Below are positions 1 through 8,816 of a stretch of DNA of 64,000 nucleotides, in pieces; the stretch's first letter is position 1; the number at the start of each line of letters is the position of its first letter. This DNA is from Bacilli bacterium (lineage in GTDB: Bacteria > Bacillota_I > Bacilli_A > RF39 > UBA660). The stretch is from assembly GCA_900768815.1 (NCBI GenBank), contig CAAGEE010000004.1:62001-126000 (forward strand). Reading direction: 5' to 3'. Below the pieces are notes generated by a model, which saw only the letters and a program-made list of their open reading frames with translations, was not told where the DNA came from and searched no databases. The position numbers were made by a program, and so were the translations under genes.

Positions 1-764
1 ATTACTATTATTTCATTATAATAAGGTTTTAATTCTTCTAACATCATTTTATCAAAGTCTGTTTCTCTATTAAAATAGATAGCATTACTACTATGAACAG
101 TTGAGATAGTTGAGCGACCATGACAATAAGAGTATTTATCATGTACTATAGGTATGGCTAGACCTGATTCTACGAGAGTTGATTCTAGATACTTAGCAGA
201 TGTTGAAGTATCATAGCCGGAGAAGATTTCGTAAGTGACAGGTGTTGTTTCAAAAGAGAAGTTGCTTGGTTCAATTAATTCTAAGATTCTATCAGTATTT
301 CCATCTAAGTAATAGTCTAGAAAGATACTTACTGGTATTAGGGTTGCTCCGAGAGAGATGAAACTTCTTTCTTTATCAATAGATGTTTGATACTGTAGAT
401 AAGTAACATCTGGGTCAGCAAAAGAATTATTCGATAATAAGAACTTCTTTAGATTATTCTGAAATGATAAGTCAACTCCATAGTTATTACCACTATAGCT
501 ACAGGCTAGAACGTTTCTAAAACCTGATAAGTTTTGATAAATAAAATCTCTTGGTTCACTACTTTGAGTAATGATATGATTCTTTTGATTTATAATTTTA
601 GCACCAAAGGTACTTACAACACTAGATCCTCCTACTCCAGATACAATTGATGGTTCCTTTAGTTCTAGTAAATTTCTTCTAATAAACTCTAAATCCGTTT
701 TATCAAAAGCATCTTCTACTCTCCTCTTTAAATATTCAAAATTAATTTTCATGTTTTTTTCCAT
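1..764 (-). CDS. SIS-domain protein, 3-prime part missing
   Basis: The reading frame opens at an ATG at 764 and runs off the left edge after about 254 codons without a stop. Residues about 39-90 contain a glycine/serine-rich loop (SGVGGSS) followed by an ACSYSGNN segment. This is the pattern of a SIS (sugar isomerase) fold, in which a Ser-rich loop grips a phosphosugar. A role in phosphosugar isomerisation or sensing is inferred; the substrate is unknown. The Shine-Dalgarno GAGGAGG lies just upstream, inside an inverted repeat. It follows the WYL regulator and DUF1653 genes on the same strand, so the regulator may act on it. C-terminus unseen. Confidence 0.6.
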   Translation of the reverse strand, partial: MEKNMKINFEYLKRRVEDAFDKTDLEFIRRNLLELKEPSIVSGVGGSSVVSTFGAKIINQKNHIITQSSEPRDFIYQNLSGFRNVLACSYSGNNYGVDLSFQNNLKKFLLSNNSFADPDVTYLQYQTSIDKERSFISLGATLIPVSIFLDYYLDGNTDRILELIEPSNFSFETTPVTYEIFSGYDTSTSAKYLESTLVESGLAIPIVHDKYSYCHGRSTISTVHSSNAIYFNRETDFDKMMLEELKPYYNEIIV

Positions 765-771
765 AAAAATA

Positions 772-803
772 CCTCCTCAAGTTCAATATAACTTAAGAGG
801 AGG
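772..803 (-). terminator. Inverted repeat that includes the SIS gene ribosome binding site
   Basis: CCTCCTC and GAGGAGG arms, extended by AACTT/AAGTT with a two-base bulge, surround a short AT loop. On the minus strand the structure follows the WYL gene and is followed by TATTTTT, so it can act as a terminator. Its 3-prime arm is also the Shine-Dalgarno of the SIS gene, so folding would hide that site. Confidence 0.55.
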
Positions 804-814
804 AAGTATTTCGT

Positions 815-1417
815 CTACTCATATTTTTCATCTAATAATTCATATTCTAAAATTCGTTTTAGTTCAAAATGTCTGATATCATGTTTCATTTCACAAAAAG
901 CGGCACAATACCAACCATCTTGGAAAAGAAACATTTCGGCTGGATCAATTATTCTTTCATTTTCGCCTTTATTGTAGGAATAATAACGTATTCTTACTTT
1001 GCGTTTTTCTCTAATGGCGCGAGTTAATAAATTAAATTTCTTTTGAAGTTCGTCTTCTAATTTGAACTTCGAGGTATCTTGTTTACTTCCAATATAAATT
1101 CCTTTGATTTTGTTTTGTAAAGTTAGGAGACTTTCTCTTTTTACTTCATCTGGTTCTTTTTCGATATATTGGTCTAATAACTTATAGTCATTTTCAGAAA
1201 AGCGGCGAATTGGAATCTTAACAGGTCTAGTTAGGACATAACCTCCATATGGTCCTAGAATTGAGTCAATATAAATTCCGGCTTTTTCTAAATCCTCTTT
1301 GTAGACTCTTATCATTCGTTCGGATACTTCGAGAATAGTTGAAAGTTCTTTAATACTATATTTACGCCCAGATTGTAATAATTCTAATAAAGTTATAACG
1401 TTTGATACTTTAGACAT
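815..1417 (-). CDS. HTH/WYL-domain transcriptional regulator
   Basis: A 200-residue protein. Residues about 5-60 form a winged helix-turn-helix of the HTH_11/DeoR type (KELSTILEVSERMIRVYKEDLEKAG). Residues about 125-195 resemble a WYL domain (RKVRIRYYS, then WYCAAFCE). WYL regulators usually sense a small ligand or nucleic acid and control adjacent genes. At 200 residues it is shorter than the usual ~300, so the C-terminal extension is absent. It lies 6 bases after the DUF1653 gene and upstream of the SIS gene, and local regulation is inferred. The ribosome binding site is weak, suggesting coupling to the preceding gene. Confidence 0.75.
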   Translation of the reverse strand: MSKVSNVITLLELLQSGRKYSIKELSTILEVSERMIRVYKEDLEKAGIYIDSILGPYGGYVLTRPVKIPIRRFSENDYKLLDQYIEKEPDEVKRESLLTLQNKIKGIYIGSKQDTSKFKLEDELQKKFNLLTRAIREKRKVRIRYYSYNKGENERIIDPAEMFLFQDGWYCAAFCEMKHDIRHFELKRILEYELLDEKYE

Positions 1418-1423
1418 AATCTA

Positions 1424-1669
1424 TTACTTAGTAACACTTTCTATATTTTGTAATTCAAAACGATATTTTTGTTTAATATCCGGATATTTTTCATGATCTA
1501 CTTCGCCTAAAAACATATCTTTAGGTCTTATCCATAATTCATAAGATCCATATAGGGCTCTATAAATAACACATTCTTCTCCTGTTTCTGAATATTTGCC
1601 TGTGTCTACTACTAAGTAATAGTTTCCTTTAAAATGTTTGTAGATACCATTTATTTTTAATTTATTCAT
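1424..1669 (-). CDS. DUF1653 domain protein
   Basis: An 81-residue protein. I place the start at the ATG at 1669 because GAGGTG sits 5 bases upstream; a longer frame opening at 1702 would translate through that ribosome binding site. The pattern IYKHFKGNYYLVVDTG, an internal YRALYG and a RPKDMF segment match the DUF1653 family of small beta-rich proteins with no assigned biochemistry. It is cotranscribed with the WYL regulator. Function unknown. Confidence 0.75.
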   Translation of the reverse strand: MNKLKINGIYKHFKGNYYLVVDTGKYSETGEECVIYRALYGSYELWIRPKDMFLGEVDHEKYPDIKQKYRFELQNIESVTK

Positions 1670-1729
1670 TTTAACACCTCTTTGTTTATTATAACATTGC
1701 ATAGAAAAAAGACAAAGATGTCTTTTTAA

Positions 1730-2698
1730 TTACTCGATAAAAGATGAAGGCTTTTCATTTAAAGTACCTCTATAATAATTAGCTTGATACTTTTGTGGTC
1801 TATTTAGACAATCATTTATTGGTATTAAGGTATAATCTTTTAGAATTACATATTCATAAGTGAAAGTTAAAACCTCATCGTAATGTTTTGTTAACAAATC
1901 TATTTTCATAGTAGTTGTCTTTTTACCAGAGGTATCATAGTAATCAATAATTTCATAAAAGCCTTTATCTGTTTTTAAGATTCGTTCGTTGTAGATACGA
2001 ATTATTTTTTCACCTTCATAATTTCCAGATATTTTTTCATAAGAAGTTGGAATTGTTTTTTTATTTTGAAAATGATAATACTCTGGAATTATATTATATA
2101 AAGTATTATTCTTTACATATAAATTATTGGCAGTAAAGTCATAATCTATTTTTTTATCTAAGTATTTTTCTGAGTATTTTTTTTCGACTAGTATCCTTAA
2201 TTCATATATAGCATTTTTAAACATAGAGTAATCATCTACCGGATCATTATCAATGTTACTGTCATATATAGAATACAAGGTATCTGTATAATCAATAAAG
2301 TTTATATCTGCCCCTAGACTTGGCACTATATTCATTATCTTTATATCTGTTGGAATATCATAAACTTTTTTATAACTTAACTCTTCAACTTTTAATTTTT
2401 CTGGATTAAATATATAGGCATTATTATTAGTTATAAAAGCATACTCTAAAAAACTTGTATTTTCATTTAGAACTTCTCCAGAAATAAATTTTTTGTAAGT
2501 AGTTGTTTCTTTAGTTTGATTATTTTTTTCTAGCACTGCATCTACTAGTGTTTTTGGTTCCTTATTGTTATTTTTTGTTGATTTAGCATTGTTTTTTGGT
2601 AATAAAACTATGATTGCTACGGCAAGTAGTAAAATTATAACGACAAGTGATGCTATTGTTTTCTTATCTTTTGTGATTGGTTGTTTCTTATTTTTCAT
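1730..2698 (-). CDS. Membrane-anchored protein of unknown function
   Basis: A 322-residue protein with one hydrophobic segment at about residues 15-33 preceded by lysines, so the remainder is probably outside the cell. A Lys/Asn-rich linker follows (residues about 35-60), then a Tyr/Asn/Lys-rich domain that I do not recognise. AGGTGA precedes the ATG. It begins 7 bases after the upstream gene, which has the same one-helix design, so the pair probably forms an operon and may form a complex. No catalytic motif seen. Confidence 0.7.
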   Translation of the reverse strand: MKNKKQPITKDKKTIASLVVIILLLAVAIIVLLPKNNAKSTKNNNKEPKTLVDAVLEKNNQTKETTTYKKFISGEVLNENTSFLEYAFITNNNAYIFNPEKLKVEELSYKKVYDIPTDIKIMNIVPSLGADINFIDYTDTLYSIYDSNIDNDPVDDYSMFKNAIYELRILVEKKYSEKYLDKKIDYDFTANNLYVKNNTLYNIIPEYYHFQNKKTIPTSYEKISGNYEGEKIIRIYNERILKTDKGFYEIIDYYDTSGKKTTTMKIDLLTKHYDEVLTFTYEYVILKDYTLIPINDCLNRPQKYQANYYRGTLNEKPSSFIE

Positions 2699-2705
2699 GG
2701 TTCAC

Positions 2706-3785
2706 CTATTTTTCTATGTACCCATATACTTTTTCGGTATACATTTCATCAGATATGGACTTGTATCTTTCTCCTTTATAGTCATCAGTAAAACCATTGT
2801 AGGCTTTGTACACTTCATTTGTCTCAGTATCATATACTCTTTCATATCCTAAAGTTGCATCACTTTGCTTTTGACTCATTATATCATAACTTTTATTTCT
2901 GCTTTCCCAAGCATTCATATATGAATCAAACGATTTCTGTACACTGGCATTTAAAGCAAGCGCTTGTTTAGTTTGTGAATTGCCATCATCTATTGTTTGT
3001 TTTACATAACTATTAGAAAACTCAATTGAATTTATTGATTCTAATAGAATGTCTTTGTAATTAATAAACTCATTGTTTATCGCAGTTATAGACATAATAT
3101 CATAAGCCATATAGTATAAAAAGTCTACGCCATTTTGATATTGATTACCAAAATTTACGATAGATGCTAGAAAAAGGCCTTCTCCTTCTTTACCTTTTTC
3201 AGATGTAAATGTTCCTCTTAAAACTTTACTATCTAAAGCATAGTTTTTCATTGAGGCAACAGATGCAAACTCTTCTACTTTTTTAAAGTTAGAGAATGTA
3301 GGAAATTTCATATTTGATAAAGTTGGCTCAATCGAAGTTAAATAATCAGCAATATCATTAAATGAAGTATAAAAATTTTCAGTAGTTGGTTGTTCTAGAA
3401 CTACTGCATTAGCAAAAACTTTGTATTGAGAACTATTTCCATTTAGTCTTGAATAATCTTGCCAAAAACTTTTTGCTGCCGCACTTTTCAATAATGGTTG
3501 AACTTTTAACATTAAAAATATTTGATTTGTTGTTTCATTTGGATCATATACTCTAATTGCATAATACATACCTGTGCCAGCCGATTCAATTATCCAGTTT
3601 TTTGGCTTTTTCATACTGAAAACATCATTTTTATATTCTTCTAATGTTATTTTACTTGCTTCTGTACGTTTTATTTTTACTTTTGAATCTAGTTTTTGTT
3701 TGTTTAAAAAGGTAAATAGTAATATTACAATAACCAATATTAGTAAGACTATTATCTTTTTATTTTCTTTTATTTTTTTTAACAT
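2706..3785 (-). CDS. Membrane-anchored extracellular protein of unknown function
   Basis: A 359-residue protein with a basic N-terminus and a single transmembrane segment at about residues 10-27, then a large outside domain. The stretch YKNDVFSMKKPKNWIIESAGTG resembles the start of PsbP/MOG1-like domains found in many Firmicutes lipoproteins, but there is no lipobox cysteine and I hold this only weakly. The start is supported by AAGGAGAG seven bases upstream. It is the first gene of a two-gene operon with the gene ending at 1730. Confidence 0.65.
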   Translation of the reverse strand: MLKKIKENKKIIVLLILVIVILLFTFLNKQKLDSKVKIKRTEASKITLEEYKNDVFSMKKPKNWIIESAGTGMYYAIRVYDPNETTNQIFLMLKVQPLLKSAAAKSFWQDYSRLNGNSSQYKVFANAVVLEQPTTENFYTSFNDIADYLTSIEPTLSNMKFPTFSNFKKVEEFASVASMKNYALDSKVLRGTFTSEKGKEGEGLFLASIVNFGNQYQNGVDFLYYMAYDIMSITAINNEFINYKDILLESINSIEFSNSYVKQTIDDGNSQTKQALALNASVQKSFDSYMNAWESRNKSYDIMSQKQSDATLGYERVYDTETNEVYKAYNGFTDDYKGERYKSISDEMYTEKVYGYIEK

Positions 3786-3893
3786 ATTTTTACTCTCCTT
3801 ATATATTGTTCTTACTAAGAGTATAAGATAATTAAGAGTTCTTTTGTAGTTTCTTTACTGAATAGTCAATGACAATTTGACAAGTTTGATATT

Positions 3894-3922
3894 TTTAACG
3901 TTGATTTATGTTATGTTATAAT
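3894..3922 (+). promoter_or_regulatory. Promoter of the double-HTH gene
   Basis: TATAAT at 3917-3922 with TTTAAC 17 bases upstream (3894-3899). The start would fall near 3929, giving a leader of about 17 bases before the ATG at 3946. The minus-35 match is poor. Confidence 0.5.
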
Positions 3923-3945
3923 AGTTTATATATGGAAGTGATAAT

Positions 3946-5628
3946 ATGAAGTTTTGTGATGTATTGAATAAATATTTTAATTTAGTTGGATGTAGTTCAA
4001 AAGATTTAGCTATAGAAACTAAGCTTTCAGAATCAATTATTAGTAGATATAAAAATGGGGGAAGAATCCCTAATAACACTAATTTAAAAAAGATAAGTAA
4101 GGCATTGGAAAAATTATCCAATAATAAATATAAAATGAATGATATTTATGAGGAATTTAATTGTGTAGTTGATAGTTCTAATATGGATTTTGAGATTGTT
4201 AGGATTAACTTAAACATATTAATTAACACTTTTAATATAAATGTACGAGAGCTTGCAAAAGCATTAAATTTTGATGCTTCATATTTATCTAGAATAAGAA
4301 GTGGTGGAAGAGTTCCTTCTAATAAGGAAGAGTTTGTTAATTCTCTCATTACTTTTATATTAAAAAAATATGATAGCAAACTATATAGTAATACTTTTAA
4401 TGAATTAATAGAAAATGAAATTACAGCTGAGAATTTGAAACAATGGGTTCTTACCAATAATAATAATGAGGTTATAAAGATTGAGAAGTTCTTATACAAC
4501 CTAGATGATTTTGATTTGAATCAATATATAAAGGCAATTAAGTTTGATAAGTTAAAGGTCCCTAATGTTCCTTTTTATAAAGCTAAATGTAGAAACTATT
4601 ATGGCGTTGAAGAAATGAAGACTGGAGAACTAGACTTTTTTAAGGCTACTGTTCTTTCTAAGAATAGAGAAGATATTTTTATGTGTAGTGATATGCCTAT
4701 GGAGGATATGGCTAAGGATATTGAATTTGGAAAGAAATGGATGTTTGCTATTGCGATGTGCTTAAAGAAAGGGTTACATTTAAATATTATTCATAATTTA
4801 GATAGACCCTTTAATGAAATGATGCTTGGCCTTGAAAGTTGGATACCTATTTATATGACTGGACAAATATCCCCATATTACTTAAAAAGCATTAATACTA
4901 ATGTATATCATCATTTTAACTACGTATCAGGTGTTGTTGCTTTAACTGGTGAATGTATTGATGGTGCTCATAATAAGGGAAAATATTATTTAACAAACAA
5001 TTCTAAAGAAGTAGGATATTATAGAGAAAAAAGTAAATTACTTTTAAAAAAGGCTAATTCACTTATGGATATTTATGATAATACTAATGAGAATGATTTT
5101 AAAAGGTTTAGAGATAAAGATAAAAAAATTATTGGTGATAGAAAAAGAATTTTAGCTAATTTACCTCTTTTTACTATGAGCAATGATTTATTAAAAAGGA
5201 TTCTTAAACATAATAATATCGAGGATGAAGATATCAAAAGTATTTTAAAATATAAGGAATATATAACTAAAAATACTTTAGAAATACTAGAAAATAGTAC
5301 AATTACTGATTTTATACAAAAGTTTGATAAATCTAGAGATTGTTATTTAGAGCTAGATGAAATGTTTTATAGATATAAAGTTAAATATGATTATGATGAG
5401 TATATTGAACATCTTAATATGACTAAGAAGATTGCTAGAGAAAATAAAAACTATAAACTTGAAATTGGTAAAAATAAAACTTTTAAAAATATTAGCATTA
5501 GTATTCTTGAGGATAAATATGTAATTATTTCTAAAAGTTTTAATCCTGTTATACATTTTGTTATCAGGCACCCTAAGCTAGTTTCAGCTATAAGTGAATT
5601 TAGGCCACCTGTTGTAGAAGATAAATAG
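3946..5628 (+). CDS. Large protein with two N-terminal helix-turn-helix domains
   Basis: A 560-residue protein. Residues about 5-55 (SSKDLAIETKLSESIISRYK) and again about 90-140 (NVRELAKALNFDASYLSRIR) are two XRE/Cro-type DNA-binding units in tandem. The remaining ~400 residues, rich in Lys, Asn and Tyr, match nothing I recognise; a conserved-looking block lies at about 200-330 (FKATVLSKNREDIF, NLDRPFNEMMLGLESWIP). It is a single plus-strand gene facing the radical SAM operon, sharing a terminator with it. It probably binds DNA; whether it controls that operon is inference. Confidence 0.7.
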   Translation: MKFCDVLNKYFNLVGCSSKDLAIETKLSESIISRYKNGGRIPNNTNLKKISKALEKLSNNKYKMNDIYEEFNCVVDSSNMDFEIVRINLNILINTFNINVRELAKALNFDASYLSRIRSGGRVPSNKEEFVNSLITFILKKYDSKLYSNTFNELIENEITAENLKQWVLTNNNNEVIKIEKFLYNLDDFDLNQYIKAIKFDKLKVPNVPFYKAKCRNYYGVEEMKTGELDFFKATVLSKNREDIFMCSDMPMEDMAKDIEFGKKWMFAIAMCLKKGLHLNIIHNLDRPFNEMMLGLESWIPIYMTGQISPYYLKSINTNVYHHFNYVSGVVALTGECIDGAHNKGKYYLTNNSKEVGYYREKSKLLLKKANSLMDIYDNTNENDFKRFRDKDKKIIGDRKRILANLPLFTMSNDLLKRILKHNNIEDEDIKSILKYKEYITKNTLEILENSTITDFIQKFDKSRDCYLELDEMFYRYKVKYDYDEYIEHLNMTKKIARENKNYKLEIGKNKTFKNISISILEDKYVIISKSFNPVIHFVIRHPKLVSAISEFRPPVVEDK

Positions 5629-5635
5629 TATAAAT

Positions 5636-5679
5636 AAAAACTACTTAATGATAATTGGGCACATTAAGTAGTTTTTTTA
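5636..5679. terminator. Bidirectional terminator
   Basis: AAAAACTACTTAATG pairs with CATTAAGTAGTTTTT around a loop of about 11 bases, with A and T runs on either side. It sits between the convergent double-HTH gene and the last gene of the radical SAM operon and overlaps the end of the latter. Confidence 0.9.
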
Positions 5680-6696
5680 TTTTGTTTTGTCTAATATCCA
5701 CTCTTGAAGATACTTTATTTTTGTGTGACAGTAAGAACATTCACCTTGAGTAATATCAATAGACGCTCCACAATTGTGACATTTGATTATATTTTCTCCC
5801 TCTTTTAGAGACTGAATATTATCAGTGTGATGTTTTAAAAGATAAGTATCTTTTATTATCCTTGAAGTTATTTTATTGTTTTTATAGTATACAACTCTTA
5901 CTTCGGCAGTTATTTTGATGTATTGTTGATTGTTTTTAGTAAAATTATTAAAACTTAAGTAATCTATAATGTCATAATCTATTATATTATCTTTGGAATA
6001 ATAATATTTTCTCAACTCATAATTTAAGTTGTTATAGAATTTCTTTTTATCTATCTTAGTGTTTTCCCAGAATTCTTCTTGCTTTTGATTTTCTTTTTCT
6101 TTATAGTTTCTTATTGGACTTAAAACTATATAGGCGTCTAAAATATAGAAAAAATAATATAATATTAGAGATAGTATTAGACCATAAATAAATATTTTTG
6201 ATATATCAAAGCCGTTAAATGTTCTAGAAGTAGTTTTTATAAATATGTAACTTAAAATTAAACTTATTATAATATCTACTATTCCTGTTATTACTCTATA
6301 AGTATTACTCCTTAGTACTTGATCATAATGATATTTACTACCTAAATCCTTATTTGTATAGTCTATATTATAGTATGTTTGGCAGTAAGGACAGCCATCA
6401 ATAAAATCTTTTAATTTAGAATGCATTCCACAATTTGGACAAGCATATTCTTTATTTTCCATATTTTTAGAAATAAACGTGTATTCAATTCTTGAGTCAA
6501 ATAAGTTTTCTACATGAGATAATTTATCATTTAGATAATACTCTTTTTTACATCTAATACCATTTTTTATATCATCATTTTTAGTATTATCGGTGTTGCG
6601 TTCTAAAATATCGTTACCAACAATATATTTTGTTTTAATATTTATTTTGTATTTATTTAGTTTTTTTATTTGATAATTATCAGAAATCAATGGCAT
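5677..6696 (-). CDS. Membrane protein with two zinc ribbons, possibly Tim44-like
   Basis: A 339-residue protein. One CPNC...CPYC zinc ribbon lies at about residues 90-110 and a second, CHNC...CSYC, near the C-terminus (about 307-325). Two hydrophobic helices occupy about 133-190. The soluble part between them and the C-terminal ribbon (FWENTKIDKKKF... then a beta-rich TAEVRVVYYKNN stretch) recalls Tim44-like domains that accompany zinc ribbons in Firmicutes, but this is a weak match. Start supported by GGTGATA. It is the last gene of the operon with the radical SAM enzyme; a role in handling or export of the modified product is speculation. Confidence 0.6.
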   Translation of the reverse strand: MPLISDNYQIKKLNKYKINIKTKYIVGNDILERNTDNTKNDDIKNGIRCKKEYYLNDKLSHVENLFDSRIEYTFISKNMENKEYACPNCGMHSKLKDFIDGCPYCQTYYNIDYTNKDLGSKYHYDQVLRSNTYRVITGIVDIIISLILSYIFIKTTSRTFNGFDISKIFIYGLILSLILYYFFYILDAYIVLSPIRNYKEKENQKQEEFWENTKIDKKKFYNNLNYELRKYYYSKDNIIDYDIIDYLSFNNFTKNNQQYIKITAEVRVVYYKNNKITSRIIKDTYLLKHHTDNIQSLKEGENIIKCHNCGASIDITQGECSYCHTKIKYLQEWILDKTK

Positions 6697-6704
6697 ATTA
6701 TCAC

Positions 6705-7064
6705 CTACCTATTATTGTTATTGTTGTTATTGTTGTTGTTATTATTGTTATTATTTGATGATGATCCGCCACTAGAATACGAATGGGAAGATGGCTCATA
6801 ATGGGGTATTACAGTAAATTGTTTTCTGTTAACGATAACTCCGTCTATATGACTAATAGTAACCGTTGGAATTGTTGTCGTTGTAGTTCTTCCTAAGTTT
6901 AAAAGAAGTTGATTCGTATTTCCTTGAATATTTCCCTTTTTATTTTTTTTTAAAAATTCATATATTTCTTCTAACTGTTCCATGGTTAGATTATAATATT
7001 TGGTTAATTCTATGCATTTCTTTTGAAGAATTAACTCATCATATGTTTCTGGTTCTCTATTCAT
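6705..7064 (-). CDS. Small protein with polyasparagine tail; candidate radical SAM substrate
   Basis: A 119-residue protein. Residues 1-45 are charged and predicted helical (leader-like); residues about 58-70 form a Thr-rich stretch; then HYEPSSHSYSSGGSSS, 15 consecutive asparagines and a final arginine. The ATG overlaps the end of the radical SAM gene by 8 bases and has GGAG upstream, so the two are translationally coupled. A helical leader, low-complexity tail and neighbouring radical SAM/SPASM enzyme are the usual features of a ribosomally made, modified peptide precursor. That role is inferred; no known precursor family is recognised. It could instead be a structural or adaptor protein. 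Confidence 0.65.
   Translation of the reverse strand: MNREPETYDELILQKKCIELTKYYNLTMEQLEEIYEFLKKNKKGNIQGNTNQLLLNLGRTTTTTIPTVTISHIDGVIVNRKQFTVIPHYEPSSHSYSSGGSSSNNNNNNNNNNNNNNNR
6711..6755 (-). repeat. Asparagine codon tract (15 AAY codons)
   Basis: Fifteen AAC/AAT codons in irregular order, followed by one AGG codon and a stop. The mixture of both codons argues that the tract is not a single fresh slippage product. Confidence 0.9.
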
Positions 7065-8808
7065 TTTTATACTCCTTTTCTAGATAATAAAATTCTATAT
7101 TTTGAAATGGTAAGTTTATTGCTTGAATATGATAATACGCATTATTTTTTTGCTTTAAGTAATGATAATCTCTTAATGAAGAAGTTGTAAAAAATATGTT
7201 GTTAGGATTGTCTTTTGATAACTCTTTTTTATATTCAGCAATTAAACTAGTTATGTCATAAGCATAGTATTTCTCTTTATCAGATGGTCTATTATCTAAG
7301 ACACATTTATATATTTGAGATGTTGCTACATGGCATTGCTTAGTTCTAGCTTCATCTCCATAAGTAACTAAGTTTCCGGATAATAACATGATATATAGGG
7401 AGTTGTTATCTGGATAATCACATTCTGCATTTATCAAGTCCTTTTTCATATATATTATTACCTTACTATTTTTAGTTATGTAAATTATATTTCTAGTTTT
7501 TTTTAATATTTGAGATGATAATGGGTATTCTTCATCATCAACTTTTAAGATGAAGACATCATCAGCATATATGTATTTAAGTTTTGGATCTTTTTCAATT
7601 ATATCAGTTAGGCTTGGATAGTCCGTATTTTTACTTTCGGGAATATATTTTGTTGGATCGGTATTACGCATTGTACTTACGTAGTGATAAACAAATTCTT
7701 CATTATATTCATCTTTTAAATATCCTCTATCCTTATACATTTGTTGTTGAAGAAGGCAAGTATAACTCTTATTAGTTTTGTAGGTGTTTTTAACAAACGG
7801 GCAACCGGTTTTACATAGATATAGGTAACCACATTTACTACATTCTTCATTGAATGGTAATTTATTGTGATTTATAAATATTTTTGATTGAGCAGTTTGC
7901 AATATTTTTTCCACAGAATCTGTGTAAATGTTTCCATAGTAGTAGTCTTTATTTTTTTGTCCTCTTACACAAGAGTAAATATCTCCATTCTTTTCCAAAA
8001 GAAAGAACTTTTCTCCACAGTTATCACAATTTGTACAATATCCGGGACCAAACTCATCAAACCAAGGTCCATTTACTCCGGCATCTAAATCAGTACCATC
8101 AAATTCTTGATGCATACGATTATAAAATGCAACTTGTTCCTCTTCAGTAATATGATGAAGAATACCATTTGAGTTATAATCAAAGCCAATCATAAAATTA
8201 AAGTCATTCATATCTAAGCAAGTATTTTTATGAAGATATTTAATGTCTTTTATAATTTCATCTATATATTTATAGTGTTCTTTAAAGATTGTTGCGGATA
8301 CTTTCTTTTTATTAGGAATATTTTCTAAAAGGGCAATGTTTTTTAAGATTCTCTCTAGTGTTTTTTTATTACCCTTAGTAATTCGATATTCATCATGTAA
8401 TGATAATGGTAAGTCTAGACTGCCTGATATTGAGACATTGAATTCTTTTATTGTATCGATATGTTTTTCTAAATCATATAAATTTGTTTTTATATGGGGT
8501 GTTCCTATTTTAAAACCACCACGCGTTATTATTTCTTTATTTTTTTGATAATATTCTGAAATGAATTTGATAATGTTTCTAAAAGTATCTTTATCAAGTG
8601 TTGTTACTTCTCCACCATGGAGAGAAATATTAAATGGTATTACATTTGACTCTTTAAACTTTGAAACGGCATATTCTAAGGTTTCTAGAGCTTTGTGAGC
8701 AGTCTTTTCATCTTTGGTATTATCTTCTAAGTAGCAGTATTTACAGCCCATATTGCAAGCCATTGTTGGTACATATAATAAATGTATGTATTTTATATTC
8801 TGTTCCAT
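7057..8808 (-). CDS. Radical SAM/SPASM peptide-modifying enzyme
   Basis: A 583-residue enzyme from the ATG at 8808, which AGGAG precedes by 5 bases; a GTG two codons earlier is less likely. CxxxCxxC for the [4Fe-4S]-SAM cluster is at C18, C22 and C25 (MACNMGCKYCY), followed by HGGE near residue 65. A SPASM region near 255-345 has eight cysteines (YCTNCDNCG, YSCVRG, ECSKCGYLYLCKTGC), able to hold two auxiliary clusters. The last ~200 residues are an unfamiliar domain. SPASM enzymes commonly modify peptides or proteins (cyclophane, thioether, sulfatase maturation). The coupled downstream small protein is the likely substrate; the chemistry is unknown. Confidence 0.85.
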   Translation of the reverse strand: MEQNIKYIHLLYVPTMACNMGCKYCYLEDNTKDEKTAHKALETLEYAVSKFKESNVIPFNISLHGGEVTTLDKDTFRNIIKFISEYYQKNKEIITRGGFKIGTPHIKTNLYDLEKHIDTIKEFNVSISGSLDLPLSLHDEYRITKGNKKTLERILKNIALLENIPNKKKVSATIFKEHYKYIDEIIKDIKYLHKNTCLDMNDFNFMIGFDYNSNGILHHITEEEQVAFYNRMHQEFDGTDLDAGVNGPWFDEFGPGYCTNCDNCGEKFFLLEKNGDIYSCVRGQKNKDYYYGNIYTDSVEKILQTAQSKIFINHNKLPFNEECSKCGYLYLCKTGCPFVKNTYKTNKSYTCLLQQQMYKDRGYLKDEYNEEFVYHYVSTMRNTDPTKYIPESKNTDYPSLTDIIEKDPKLKYIYADDVFILKVDDEEYPLSSQILKKTRNIIYITKNSKVIIYMKKDLINAECDYPDNNSLYIMLLSGNLVTYGDEARTKQCHVATSQIYKCVLDNRPSDKEKYYAYDITSLIAEYKKELSKDNPNNIFFTTSSLRDYHYLKQKNNAYYHIQAINLPFQNIEFYYLEKEYKNE

Positions 8809-8816
8809 ATTCACTC

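Noticed and set aside
1670..1702. N-terminal extension of the DUF1653 protein
   Set aside because: It would translate through the GAGGTG ribosome binding site; the ATG at 1669 is well placed.
3574..3831. Plus-strand reading frame opposite the 359-residue membrane protein
   Set aside because: Low-complexity Phe/Ser/Ile translation of the antisense of a real gene, with no ribosome binding site.
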